From Clostridia bacterium (lineage in GTDB: Bacteria; Bacillota; Clostridia; Oscillospirales; CAG-272), in assembly GCA_017466495.1 (NCBI GenBank), contig JAFTUB010000030.1:1-5925 (forward strand): DNA of 5,925 bases, written 5' to 3'. Positions 1-4,502 of this stretch are shown piece by piece (the stretch's first letter is position 1; each line of letters starts with the position of its first letter). The position numbers were made by a program, and so were the translations under genes. Under the pieces are notes generated by a model. That model was not told where the DNA came from. It ran no database searches and was given only the letters and a program-made list of their open reading frames with translations.

Positions 1-46
1 GAAGCTGTTCTTTGATGAGAGCAAACTGTGTATCATTCATTTTCAT
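1..46 (-). CDS. Start of an unidentified gene, third gene of the ior operon (partial)
   Basis: Only the first 15 codons are inside the window, reading MKMNDTQFALIKEQL. The ATG at 46 is chosen because a strong GGGAGG site (55-60) sits 8 bases upstream; a second in-frame ATG at 40 would be 14 bases away. The gap to the iorB stop is 5 bases and the ribosome binding site is embedded in the last iorB codons, so the gene is almost certainly co-transcribed with iorAB and probably translationally coupled. In many anaerobes iorAB is followed by an arylacetate-CoA ligase (paaK-like), but these 15 residues do not resemble the usual PaaK amino terminus that I know. The product is therefore left unnamed. 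Confidence 0.72.
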   Translation of the reverse strand, partial: MKMNDTQFALIKEQL

Positions 47-51
47 GGTAC

Positions 52-636
52 TTACCTCCCACAGATGTAGTCGATTGCGCCGAGATTGAGCGCATGGAAT
101 TTTTCGGGGAGCCGTTCACGGACGGCGGCGCGGAGCTGGTCGGGGGAGATCCCCAGCGCACCGGCCTTCGCCGCGGCGGCAAGAAGAGCAATGTTGAGGA
201 CACGGGGGGAACCGCAGGCGGCGAGGACCTCCTCGGTGTCAAGGACGATCAGATTTTTCACCTGTGCGGACAGATAGGCCAGCATTTCCTCGCCGTCATA
301 GCTGCTGCCCGAGAGGGAAGCGGTGACGGGGGAGATGGGGGCGCGGCTGACTACCGCGGTTCCGCACCGGCGGAGGTAGGGCAGACAGCGCACCGCCTCG
401 GCAGGCTCGAAGCCCAAGAGCAGATCGGCCGAACCCCGGGGGATCAGCGGCGAGTTGATCTCGCGGCCCACCCGGACATGGCTGACCACGCAGCCGCCTC
501 GCTGTGCCATACCGATGGTTTCGCTGGTGCGAACGGCAAGGCCCTGCTTCATGGCGGCGTAAGCGATAAGCTTGGAGGCGAGGACGGTACCCTGGCCGCC
601 CACACCGCAGAGAAGAATGCTTCTGTTCTGTTCCAT
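52..636 (-). CDS. iorB: Indolepyruvate:ferredoxin oxidoreductase, beta subunit
   Basis: This 194-residue protein is the small subunit of the two-subunit enzyme that interconverts arylpyruvates (indolepyruvate, phenylpyruvate) and arylacetyl-CoA plus CO2 with ferredoxin as electron carrier, in the cytoplasm. It is one pyruvate:ferredoxin oxidoreductase gamma-type domain. Visible family marks are the amino-terminal glycine-rich GVGGQGT at residues 11-17 and GMAQRGG at 42-48, followed by the RVGREINSPLIPRGSADLLLG stretch typical of IorB. The length is normal for the family. The ATG at 636 has a strong AAGGAGG (646-652) 9 bases upstream, inside the end of iorA. Only one base separates the iorA stop from this start, so the subunits are translationally coupled, as expected for a 1:1 complex. 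The subunit has no cysteine cluster of its own; the cofactors are in IorA. The assignment is secure as a family. Preference for indole over other arylpyruvates cannot be read from the sequence, though the Trp T-box supports it. Confidence 0.95.
   Translation of the reverse strand: MEQNRSILLCGVGGQGTVLASKLIAYAAMKQGLAVRTSETIGMAQRGGCVVSHVRVGREINSPLIPRGSADLLLGFEPAEAVRCLPYLRRCGTAVVSRAPISPVTASLSGSSYDGEEMLAYLSAQVKNLIVLDTEEVLAACGSPRVLNIALLAAAAKAGALGISPDQLRAAVRERLPEKFHALNLGAIDYICGR
55..60 (-). promoter_or_regulatory. Ribosome binding site of the gene downstream of iorB
   Basis: GGGAGG, 8 bases before the ATG at 46. It overlaps the final Gly-Arg codons of iorB (GGG AGG TAA), so ribosomes finishing iorB are delivered directly to this start. 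It decides the start at 46 over the ATG at 40. Confidence 0.75.
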
Positions 637-637
637 A

Positions 638-2458
638 TCAGCGCACCTCCTTTTTCATGATGGCTCCGGTGGGGCAGTACTGGGCACAAAGGGAACAGCC
701 GAAGCAAAGGGACGGATCGATCTTCACGGTTTTGCCTTGCCGTACGGTGGCGGGACAACCCAACTCCCGCACACATTTCCCGCAGCCGATGCAGGCATCG
801 GTGACGGTGTAGACGGAGGTTGCCTTGGTCACGGCAATGCAGGGGGAGCGGAAGATGATCGCCCGAACTCCGCGCTCCTCCGCGGCGGCCTTCACCGCAT
901 CCACAGCGGCGGTCTGATCCAGGGGATCCACAATGCGCAGGGAGGAGACCCCCAGGGCCTCCAGTACCCGCTCAATGGAGAGCTTGGCCGTCAGCTCGCC
1001 CATCATGGTGCGGCCGGTGCCGGGGTGGGGCTGATGCCCCGTCATGGCGGTGGTAGAGTTGTCCAGCACAGCCAGTACAATATCGGTGCCGTTGTAAACG
1101 GCGTTGGCCACCCCGGTCATACCCGAGGCAAAGAAGGTGGAGTCACCGATAAAGGAGAAGCAAACCGCATCCTCCTCCACCCGGCGAAGACCCTGTGCGA
1201 TGGTCACATCGGCACCCATGCACAGGCAGGTGTCCACCATGTCCAGGGGGGCGGCGTTGCCCAGGGTGTAGCACCCGATATCGCCGCAGAAGTAGGATTT
1301 TTTCTTCAGCTCCTTCATGGCGCGCTTCACGGCGTAGAAGGAAGCGCGATGGGGACAGCCGGCGCAGAGCACGGGGGGACGGACGGGGAGAGCAGGGGGC
1401 TCGGCACGCTTTTCTTCCTGGGGAAGCGCTAGGCCAAGGAAAGCGGCAATGGCAGCGCGGAGCTGCTCCACGCTGTTCTCACCCGCCTGAGGCATGGTGC
1501 CGTCCAGCTTGCCCCGGACGTTGACGGGGAGATGTGCCCGACCGCAGCAGAGCAGAAGTGCCCGCTCAATCACAGGGTCAAGCTCCTCGGCCACCAGAAT
1601 CTCGTCCTTGTCCCGCAGGAAATCGGCCGTCAGCTGTTCGGGAAAAGGATAGGGGGTGGCGATGCGGAGCAGGGGGATGTTCACTGCGCCCAACTGAGCC
1701 AGCGCCTCTTTGACGTATGCATAGCTGATGCCCCCGCAGGCAATGGCGCGGCGGCCGCCGGTGCTGTTTTCGGCGGTGTTGAGGGGATAGGCAGAGAACT
1801 GCGTATCCAGCTCCCGCTCGCGGCCCGCCAGCTTGATGTGGTTGAGGTAGGACGCCCGGGGGAAGATCACCCAACGGGCGGGATCGCGGACAAAACCCTC
1901 GGGGGTATTGCGCAGGGGACGGTCAGTGCGCTCCACCGGGGCACAGCCGTGGCAGACCCGGGTGGTGGGACGGAAGAGCACGGGGGTGCCGTACTGCTCC
2001 GAGAGGGCGAAGGCATCTCCGATCATGCGGTAGGCCTCCTCAGGGGAGGCGGGATCGAAGACGGGAAGGTGAGCAAAGGCCGCAAAGGTGCGGGTGTCCT
2101 GCTCGGTCTGGGAGGAGATGGGACCGGGATCATCGGCCGAAACAATCACCATGCCCCCCTTGACCCCCACATAGGCCAGGCTCATGAGGGGATCGGAGGC
2201 CACGTTGAGGCCCACCTGCTTCATGGTAACCAGGGTGCGGGCTCCGGCGTAGGATGCACCTGCCGCCACCTCAAGGGCGGCCTTCTCGTTCACCGACCAC
2301 TCCACATATACATCGGGATTTTCCTTTTCCCGGCGGCGGGCTACTGTCTCCAAAATCTCGCTGGAAGGGGTGCCGGGATAGCCCGTCACCACATTGACCC
2401 CCGCATCGAGAGCACCCAAGGCAATGGCCTCATTGCCCATCAGAAATTCGGTTGGCAT
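638..2458 (-). CDS. iorA: Indolepyruvate:ferredoxin oxidoreductase, alpha subunit
   Basis: A 606-residue catalytic subunit that binds thiamine diphosphate and Fe-S clusters. Domains in order: an amino-terminal pyrimidine-binding domain with GYPGTPSSE (about residues 26-34) and the conserved Glu region WSVNEKAALE; a middle transketolase-C-like domain; a TPP domain containing CAGCPHR (365-371), GDIGCYTLG, and the Mg/diphosphate motif GDS (438-440) with LDNSTTAMTGHQPHPG; then a carboxy-terminal 2x[4Fe-4S] ferredoxin domain. The first cluster uses Cys 556, 559, 562 and 568 (CIGCGKC, then GCP), the second Cys 585, 588, 591 and 595 (CFGCSLCAQYCP). The start at 2458 is chosen because PTEFLMGNEAIALGA matches the usual IorA amino terminus and AAGGAAG (2468-2474) lies 9 bases upstream. 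The open frame continues upstream to a GTG at 2536, but that is inside the T-box and is not coding. Transcription is controlled by the Trp T-box directly upstream. It forms an operon with iorB, one base away. Confidence 0.95.
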   Translation of the reverse strand: MPTEFLMGNEAIALGALDAGVNVVTGYPGTPSSEILETVARRREKENPDVYVEWSVNEKAALEVAAGASYAGARTLVTMKQVGLNVASDPLMSLAYVGVKGGMVIVSADDPGPISSQTEQDTRTFAAFAHLPVFDPASPEEAYRMIGDAFALSEQYGTPVLFRPTTRVCHGCAPVERTDRPLRNTPEGFVRDPARWVIFPRASYLNHIKLAGRERELDTQFSAYPLNTAENSTGGRRAIACGGISYAYVKEALAQLGAVNIPLLRIATPYPFPEQLTADFLRDKDEILVAEELDPVIERALLLCCGRAHLPVNVRGKLDGTMPQAGENSVEQLRAAIAAFLGLALPQEEKRAEPPALPVRPPVLCAGCPHRASFYAVKRAMKELKKKSYFCGDIGCYTLGNAAPLDMVDTCLCMGADVTIAQGLRRVEEDAVCFSFIGDSTFFASGMTGVANAVYNGTDIVLAVLDNSTTAMTGHQPHPGTGRTMMGELTAKLSIERVLEALGVSSLRIVDPLDQTAAVDAVKAAAEERGVRAIIFRSPCIAVTKATSVYTVTDACIGCGKCVRELGCPATVRQGKTVKIDPSLCFGCSLCAQYCPTGAIMKKEVR

Positions 2459-2467
2459 CAGTATACA

Positions 2468-2474
2468 CTTCCTT
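2468..2474 (-). promoter_or_regulatory. Ribosome binding site of iorA
   Basis: AAGGAAG, 9 bases before the ATG at 2458. It is weaker than the GGAGG sites of its neighbours. It lies just downstream of the T-box terminator's U-run, so it is present only in read-through transcripts. It supports the start at 2458 against the longer frame. Confidence 0.6.
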
Positions 2475-2481
2475 TTCGGGC

Positions 2482-2520
2482 ACAAAACAAAATGCCCCCG
2501 TCCATCAATAGGACAGGAGC
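2482..2520 (-). terminator. Intrinsic terminator of the T-box leader
   Basis: In the transcript, GCUCCUGUCC (2520-2511) pairs with GGACGGGGGC (2503-2494) over 10 consecutive base pairs, counting G-U pairs, around the 7-base loop UAUUGAU. It is followed by AUUUUGUUUUGUG (2493-2481). The 5' arm shares bases 2509-2520 with the 3' half of the antiterminator, so the two folds exclude each other. It may also end transcripts arriving from the comM side, since no other terminator is seen there. Confidence 0.9.
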
Positions 2521-2543
2521 TCTCCTGCGGTGCCACCTAAATT

Positions 2544-2557
2544 TATTCTTGCGAATA
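2544..2557 (-). other. GNRA-capped hairpin next to the antiterminator
   Basis: The transcript reads UAUUC-GCAA-GAAUA, a 5-bp stem with a GCAA tetraloop, ending 4 bases before the antiterminator helix. Together with AGCACA-UGAAUG-UGUGCU (2583-2566) it forms two small hairpins between Stem III and the antiterminator. It probably spaces or stacks on the antiterminator; the function is unknown. Confidence 0.6.
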
Positions 2558-2754
2558 CCACTCACAGCACACATTCATGTGCTTCCCCGGGTAACGGCGG
2601 GGGGCCGTCGCACCTACGCGCCGCACAGCGGCATCGGCTTGCCCTCGTGAGCCCATTCGCCACTCCTGCAGCACCGCTTCGCACCAACCAGCGGTTCTCT
2701 GTGCCTGCGGCAGAGAGGGTACTCTTCTCACTCAACGGTTTGAAATATAAAATA

Positions 2755-2783
2755 ATGATAGCATATTCGACGGAATTTGTCAA
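2755..2783 (-). promoter_or_regulatory. Sigma-A-type promoter of the iorAB T-box operon
   Basis: A perfect -35 box TTGACA (2783-2778), an exact 17-base spacer, and a -10 box TATCAT (2760-2755) preceded by TGC, i.e. an extended -10. The predicted start of transcription is about A2748, a few bases before the T-box Stem I. The -35 box begins only 6 bases after the stop codon of the upstream flavoprotein gene, leaving no room for a separate terminator. Confidence 0.88.
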
Positions 2784-2789
2784 GAGAAA

Positions 2790-3266
2790 TTACGATTCGG
2801 TGACGCTTTTTCCGCAGATGTGCTCAGGGGTAAGACAGAGCAGCAGGGTGTTGGCCGCGTACTGCTCGATCTCCCGCTGAATGTACGCCTCGTCATGGGT
2901 GAATTTGCGGCTGAGGGCGGCGGAGATGGGGATGATCTTTTCCATGTCGTCGATGACGGTGATCCTGCCGAAGACGATTACGCTCCTGACGTGCAGAGCC
3001 CACTCGCCCTCCTCACGGCTGCCGTGGTCATAAACACAGAAGGACACCTTGTCATGCCCGCGGAGTGCGTCCAGCCGATGACCCACCTTCCCGCAGTGAA
3101 AATAGATCAAACCGTCCTCCGCACAGTAATAGTGGTTCATGGGCATCCCGTAGGGATAGCCGTCATCCCCCAGGACCGACAGCACACCCCTGGTCTCGCG
3201 GATGAGCAGATCGATGCAGTCCTCTTCGGTGAGCTGTTGTTTTTTGCGGAGCAGTTCACGGAACAT
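2790..3266 (-). CDS. Pyridoxamine-5'-phosphate-oxidase-fold flavoprotein, NimA-like
   Basis: A 158-residue cytoplasmic protein of the FMN-binding split-barrel family. The pattern RGVLSVLGDDGYPYGMPMNH (residues 26-45), then GLIYFHCGKVGHRLDAL (52-68) and KVSFCVYD, is typical of the small single-domain branch often annotated as 5-nitroimidazole reductase (NimA)-like or simply pyridoxamine 5'-phosphate oxidase family. His57 and His63 lie where this branch has conserved histidines. It probably binds FMN as a dimer; the true substrate is not known from sequence, and there is no evidence for real PLP synthesis. The start at 3266 has GGGAGG 7 bases upstream. A longer frame to 3344 runs through the duplicated comM tail and the HAD stop codon, so it is rejected. 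There is no promoter visible directly upstream; expression is probably by read-through from the comM side. It ends just before the iorA promoter. Confidence 0.87.
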   Translation of the reverse strand: MFRELLRKKQQLTEEDCIDLLIRETRGVLSVLGDDGYPYGMPMNHYYCAEDGLIYFHCGKVGHRLDALRGHDKVSFCVYDHGSREEGEWALHVRSVIVFGRITVIDDMEKIIPISAALSRKFTHDEAYIQREIEQYAANTLLLCLTPEHICGKSVTES

Positions 3267-3273
3267 GGATTTA

Positions 3274-3279
3274 CCTCCC
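3274..3279 (-). promoter_or_regulatory. Ribosome binding site of the NimA-like gene
   Basis: GGGAGG, 7 bases before the ATG at 3266, in the short spacer that follows the duplicated comM stop codon. It fixes the start at 3266 rather than 3344. Confidence 0.8.
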
Positions 3280-3286
3280 GGTTGGG

Positions 3287-3318
3287 TTATTCTCCCCAAT
3301 ACTTGCGGTCCAGGGAGC
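3287..3318. repeat. 32-bp direct repeat, copy 2: orphan duplicate of the comM 3' end
   Basis: Identical at 31 of 32 positions to 4471-4502, the end of comM. On the minus strand it still encodes SLDRKYWGE plus the TAA stop. The one difference (C3311 against A4495) changes a Leu codon from CTT to CTG and is synonymous. Similarity stops abruptly at both edges. The copy abuts the stop codon of the HAD gene (3319-3321) with no spacer. It looks like the scar of an insertion at the comM terminus. Confidence 0.92.
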
Positions 3319-3930
3319 TTATATAATACTAGAAAGCTCTTCAAACGTATTTACCACAATGCCATCATATTCCTCGCCGTCCCGATTGAACAGAATGGGG
3401 GTTATGCCGAGTTCTTCAGCAACAAGCAAATTTTTGACGCTGTTGTCCACAAAATAACATTCTGCGCCTGTTTTGTGAATCGTTTTCAGCGCGATTTCAT
3501 AGATCTTTTTATCGGGTTTGCGGCATTTTACGTCTCCGCTGACAATTTTCTGCTTGAAATATTTGTCCAGCTGATGATATTCCGTAATGTGGACGCTCCA
3601 TTCGGAAACATCGTTTGAAAGAAGCACAAAGTCAAACTGTCTGTGCAATTTTTCGGCAAAGGGAATAAAGCCTTCGTCTAAGGTGAGATGGTTTTCGAGG
3701 TAATCTCTCATGTGGAATTGGGGATCATCGTATCCCAGCATGGAGAGAAAAGTGTCCGATGTCATTTCCCCTCGACCGGCTTTGGAGAACAAACGCTCCT
3801 CCTTGAACTGCTTGATCAGTCTGGGGTATTCTTTTTCGGGAAAGTGGCTGTAGGTATAGGGGAGAAAGTTTCCTTTGCTCTCCTTTAGAATGACACCGTA
3901 CATATCCAGCAATAAAACGGTTTTCTTCAT
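3319..3930 (-). CDS. HAD-superfamily hydrolase
   Basis: A 203-residue cytoplasmic protein of the haloacid dehalogenase superfamily. Motif I is LLLDMYGVIL with the nucleophile Asp9; motif II is LLSND (Ser105); motif III has Lys138 in CRKPDKKIY; motif IV is YFVDNSVKN (Asp162, with Asn167). A helical cap of about 80 residues sits between motifs I and II, as in subclass I. Motif I is DxYG rather than the DxDG of most HAD phosphatases, replacing the usual acid/base Asp by Tyr11; DxYG is also known in 2-haloacid dehalogenases and some related hydrolases, so a phosphatase role should not be assumed. The start at 3930 is 2 bases after the RAYT stop, with a modest AAAAGGG about 10 bases upstream. It is AT-richer than the flanks and lies inside the repeat-bounded insert, so it is probably a passenger acquired with the RAYT gene. 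Substrate unknown. Confidence 0.88.
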   Translation of the reverse strand: MKKTVLLLDMYGVILKESKGNFLPYTYSHFPEKEYPRLIKQFKEERLFSKAGRGEMTSDTFLSMLGYDDPQFHMRDYLENHLTLDEGFIPFAEKLHRQFDFVLLSNDVSEWSVHITEYHQLDKYFKQKIVSGDVKCRKPDKKIYEIALKTIHKTGAECYFVDNSVKNLLVAEELGITPILFNRDGEEYDGIVVNTFEELSSII

Positions 3931-3932
3931 GT

Positions 3933-4433
3933 TCAGAGGCCCTTTTCTTCTGCGTAAAATCTGTCTGAATACCAGCGCATGGGATTTTCGCTGATGTACT
4001 TGAATATTTCATTATAGTCATCACGGTTCCGGATAATGTGGTCATGGAACGATCTCTGCCATATTTGCTGATCAAACGGCGGCAGTATTCCTTTTTTCAC
4101 CGCTTTGGTGTATTCAATGGTGGAATATCTTTTGAATTTTTGTACAATGTCAGAGATTGTAGTGGCGGATTCCATATCCGCCCGTGATATGGTAATGATA
4201 GCGTGAAAATGGTTCGGCATCACAACAAATATGGGAGAATCAACCCGATCATATTGTTCTATGGTTTCGATAAATGTTGTTTGGATGATGCGGGCGGATA
4301 TGGAATCCGCCCCTACAGGGGAAAACAACAGTTTTCTGTCTTTGGTGCAGATTGTAATGAAATATGCGCCGACTCTGCTGTAATCATAATTCTGTAAGCG
4401 CAGGCGCTTTCTGTGCGGCAACTTATTTTCCAT
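3933..4433 (-). CDS. REP-associated tyrosine transposase (RAYT), IS200-like Y1 family
   Basis: A 166-residue Y1 transposase-like HUH protein. The amino terminus RLRLQNYDYSRVGAYFITICT is the typical RAYT opening. The HUH metal-binding motif is His75-Phe-His77 in VVMPNHFHAII, and the carboxy-terminal WQRSFHDHIIRNRDDYNEIFKYISENP (125-151) is the conserved RAYT block; Tyr140 or Tyr146 is the likely nucleophile, but which one I cannot fix. Length is normal, with no frameshift. RAYTs are usually single-copy domesticated relatives of IS200/IS605 that act on REP palindromes. Here the gene itself carries two REP-like palindromes in frame, giving residues about 39-49 (PVGADSISARI) and 83-92 (SRADMESATT). 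The ATG at 4433 is 37 bp after the comM stop, with no clear Shine-Dalgarno site. The HAD gene follows after 2 bases. Confidence 0.9.
   Translation of the reverse strand: MENKLPHRKRLRLQNYDYSRVGAYFITICTKDRKLLFSPVGADSISARIIQTTFIETIEQYDRVDSPIFVVMPNHFHAIITISRADMESATTISDIVQKFKRYSTIEYTKAVKKGILPPFDQQIWQRSFHDHIIRNRDDYNEIFKYISENPMRWYSDRFYAEEKGL
4159..4184. repeat. REP-like palindrome, copy A (inside the RAYT gene)
   Basis: A 26-bp element with a hairpin core GGCGGAT-TCCAT-ATCCGCC (4164-4182; 7-bp stem, 5-base loop). The reverse complement of 4291-4316 matches at 25 of 26 positions, the single difference being T4163. On the RAYT coding strand it is read as RADMESATT. A GC-rich palindrome in an otherwise AT-richer gene fits a REP-type element. 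Confidence 0.82.
4291..4316. repeat. REP-like palindrome, copy B (inverted, inside the RAYT gene)
   Basis: The inverted copy of 4159-4184, 106 bp away. Its hairpin is GGGCGGAT-ATGGA-ATCCGCCC (4292-4312; 8-bp stem, 5-base loop). A second small palindrome, CCCCTACAGGGG, overlaps its edge at about 4310-4321. On the coding strand it is read as PVGADSISARI in the loop after the first conserved strand of the RAYT. It is in frame and causes no stop. Confidence 0.82.
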
Positions 4434-4470
4434 GTTTATTTTCTACGAGAAGGCACAGGTGCTGCGTCCA

Positions 4471-4502
4471 TTATTCTCCCCAATACTTGCGGTCAAGGGA
4501 GC
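4471..4502. repeat. 32-bp direct repeat, copy 1: the functional comM 3' end
   Basis: The last codons and TAA stop of comM. It is repeated at 3287-3318 with one synonymous change. Together the copies bracket the RAYT-HAD segment, so comM keeps an intact carboxy terminus although DNA has been added behind it. Confidence 0.92.

Larger units (their letters stand above)
2482..2748 (-). promoter_or_regulatory. Tryptophan T-box riboswitch (tRNA-Trp sensing leader of iorAB)
   Basis: A complete T-box. The base of Stem I is GUGAG (2731-2727) with CUCAC (2651-2647). The 5' side of the specifier loop carries the AGUA motif (2723-2720), and the 3' side reads GAA-UGG-G, so UGG at 2655-2653 is the specifier codon (Trp), followed by the usual purine. 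The distal part of Stem I has the AGAGA bulge (about 2700-2696) and an ACCGC/GCGGU helix (2695-2691 with 2677-2673) capped by UGGUUGGUGCGAA. Next come a Stem II-like hairpin GCCGC-UGU-GCGGC (2632-2620) and Stem III ACGGC-CCCCC-GCCGU (2608-2594). The T-box AGGUGGCACCGC is at 2538-2527. The antiterminator (2539-2509) pairs UAGG with CCUA and GCAGGA with UCCUGU, leaving the standard 7-base bulge UGGCACC (2535-2529). Its UGGC would pair with a tRNA ending GCCA, consistent with the G73 discriminator of bacterial tRNA-Trp. Codon and discriminator agree on Trp. Uncharged tRNA-Trp is predicted to favour read-through into iorA. Confidence 0.93.
3319..4470. mobile_element. Insert between two copies of the comM tail (RAYT plus HAD passenger)
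   Basis: A segment of 1152 bp lies between the direct repeats 3287-3318 and 4471-4502. It holds exactly a Y1 transposase-like gene, a HAD gene, and 37 bp before the first start codon. Composition shifts at its borders: for example, 37% GC at 3421-3480 against 72% at 1921-1980 in iorA. No integrase, serine recombinase or terminal inverted repeat is visible. Y1 transposases do not normally make target duplications, so the mechanism is unclear. That the segment is an insert is strongly suggested; that it is mobile now is not shown. Confidence 0.7.

Noticed and set aside
2459..2536. A 26-residue longer IorA starting with GTG at 2536
   Set aside because: The extra part translates the T-box bulge, the antiterminator and the terminator. 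The GTG lies in the conserved T-box sequence, and the ATG at 2458 fits the IorA family start and has its own ribosome binding site.
572..2650. Long plus-strand frames (28-660, 572-1432, 1532-2650)
   Set aside because: They lie opposite iorA, iorB and the T-box, have low-complexity Gly/His/Ala-rich products with no recognisable domain, and arise from the strong GC codon bias of the real genes.
2543..2783. Short minus-strand frames in the leader (62 and 73 residues, several Trp codons) as a leader-peptide attenuator
   Set aside because: The Trp codons are scattered rather than in a run, and the frames overlap Stem I, Stem II and Stem III of a complete T-box, which fully explains the region.
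3267..3344. Longer amino terminus for the NimA-like protein starting at 3344
   Set aside because: It would translate the end of the HAD gene in another frame and then the duplicated comM tail. The ATG at 3266 has GGGAGG at ideal spacing and fits the family.
4434..4470. A promoter or terminator in the 37 bp between comM and the RAYT gene
   Set aside because: No -35/-10 pair and no hairpin with a U-run could be found; the only structure is a weak GCAC-AG-GTGC palindrome.
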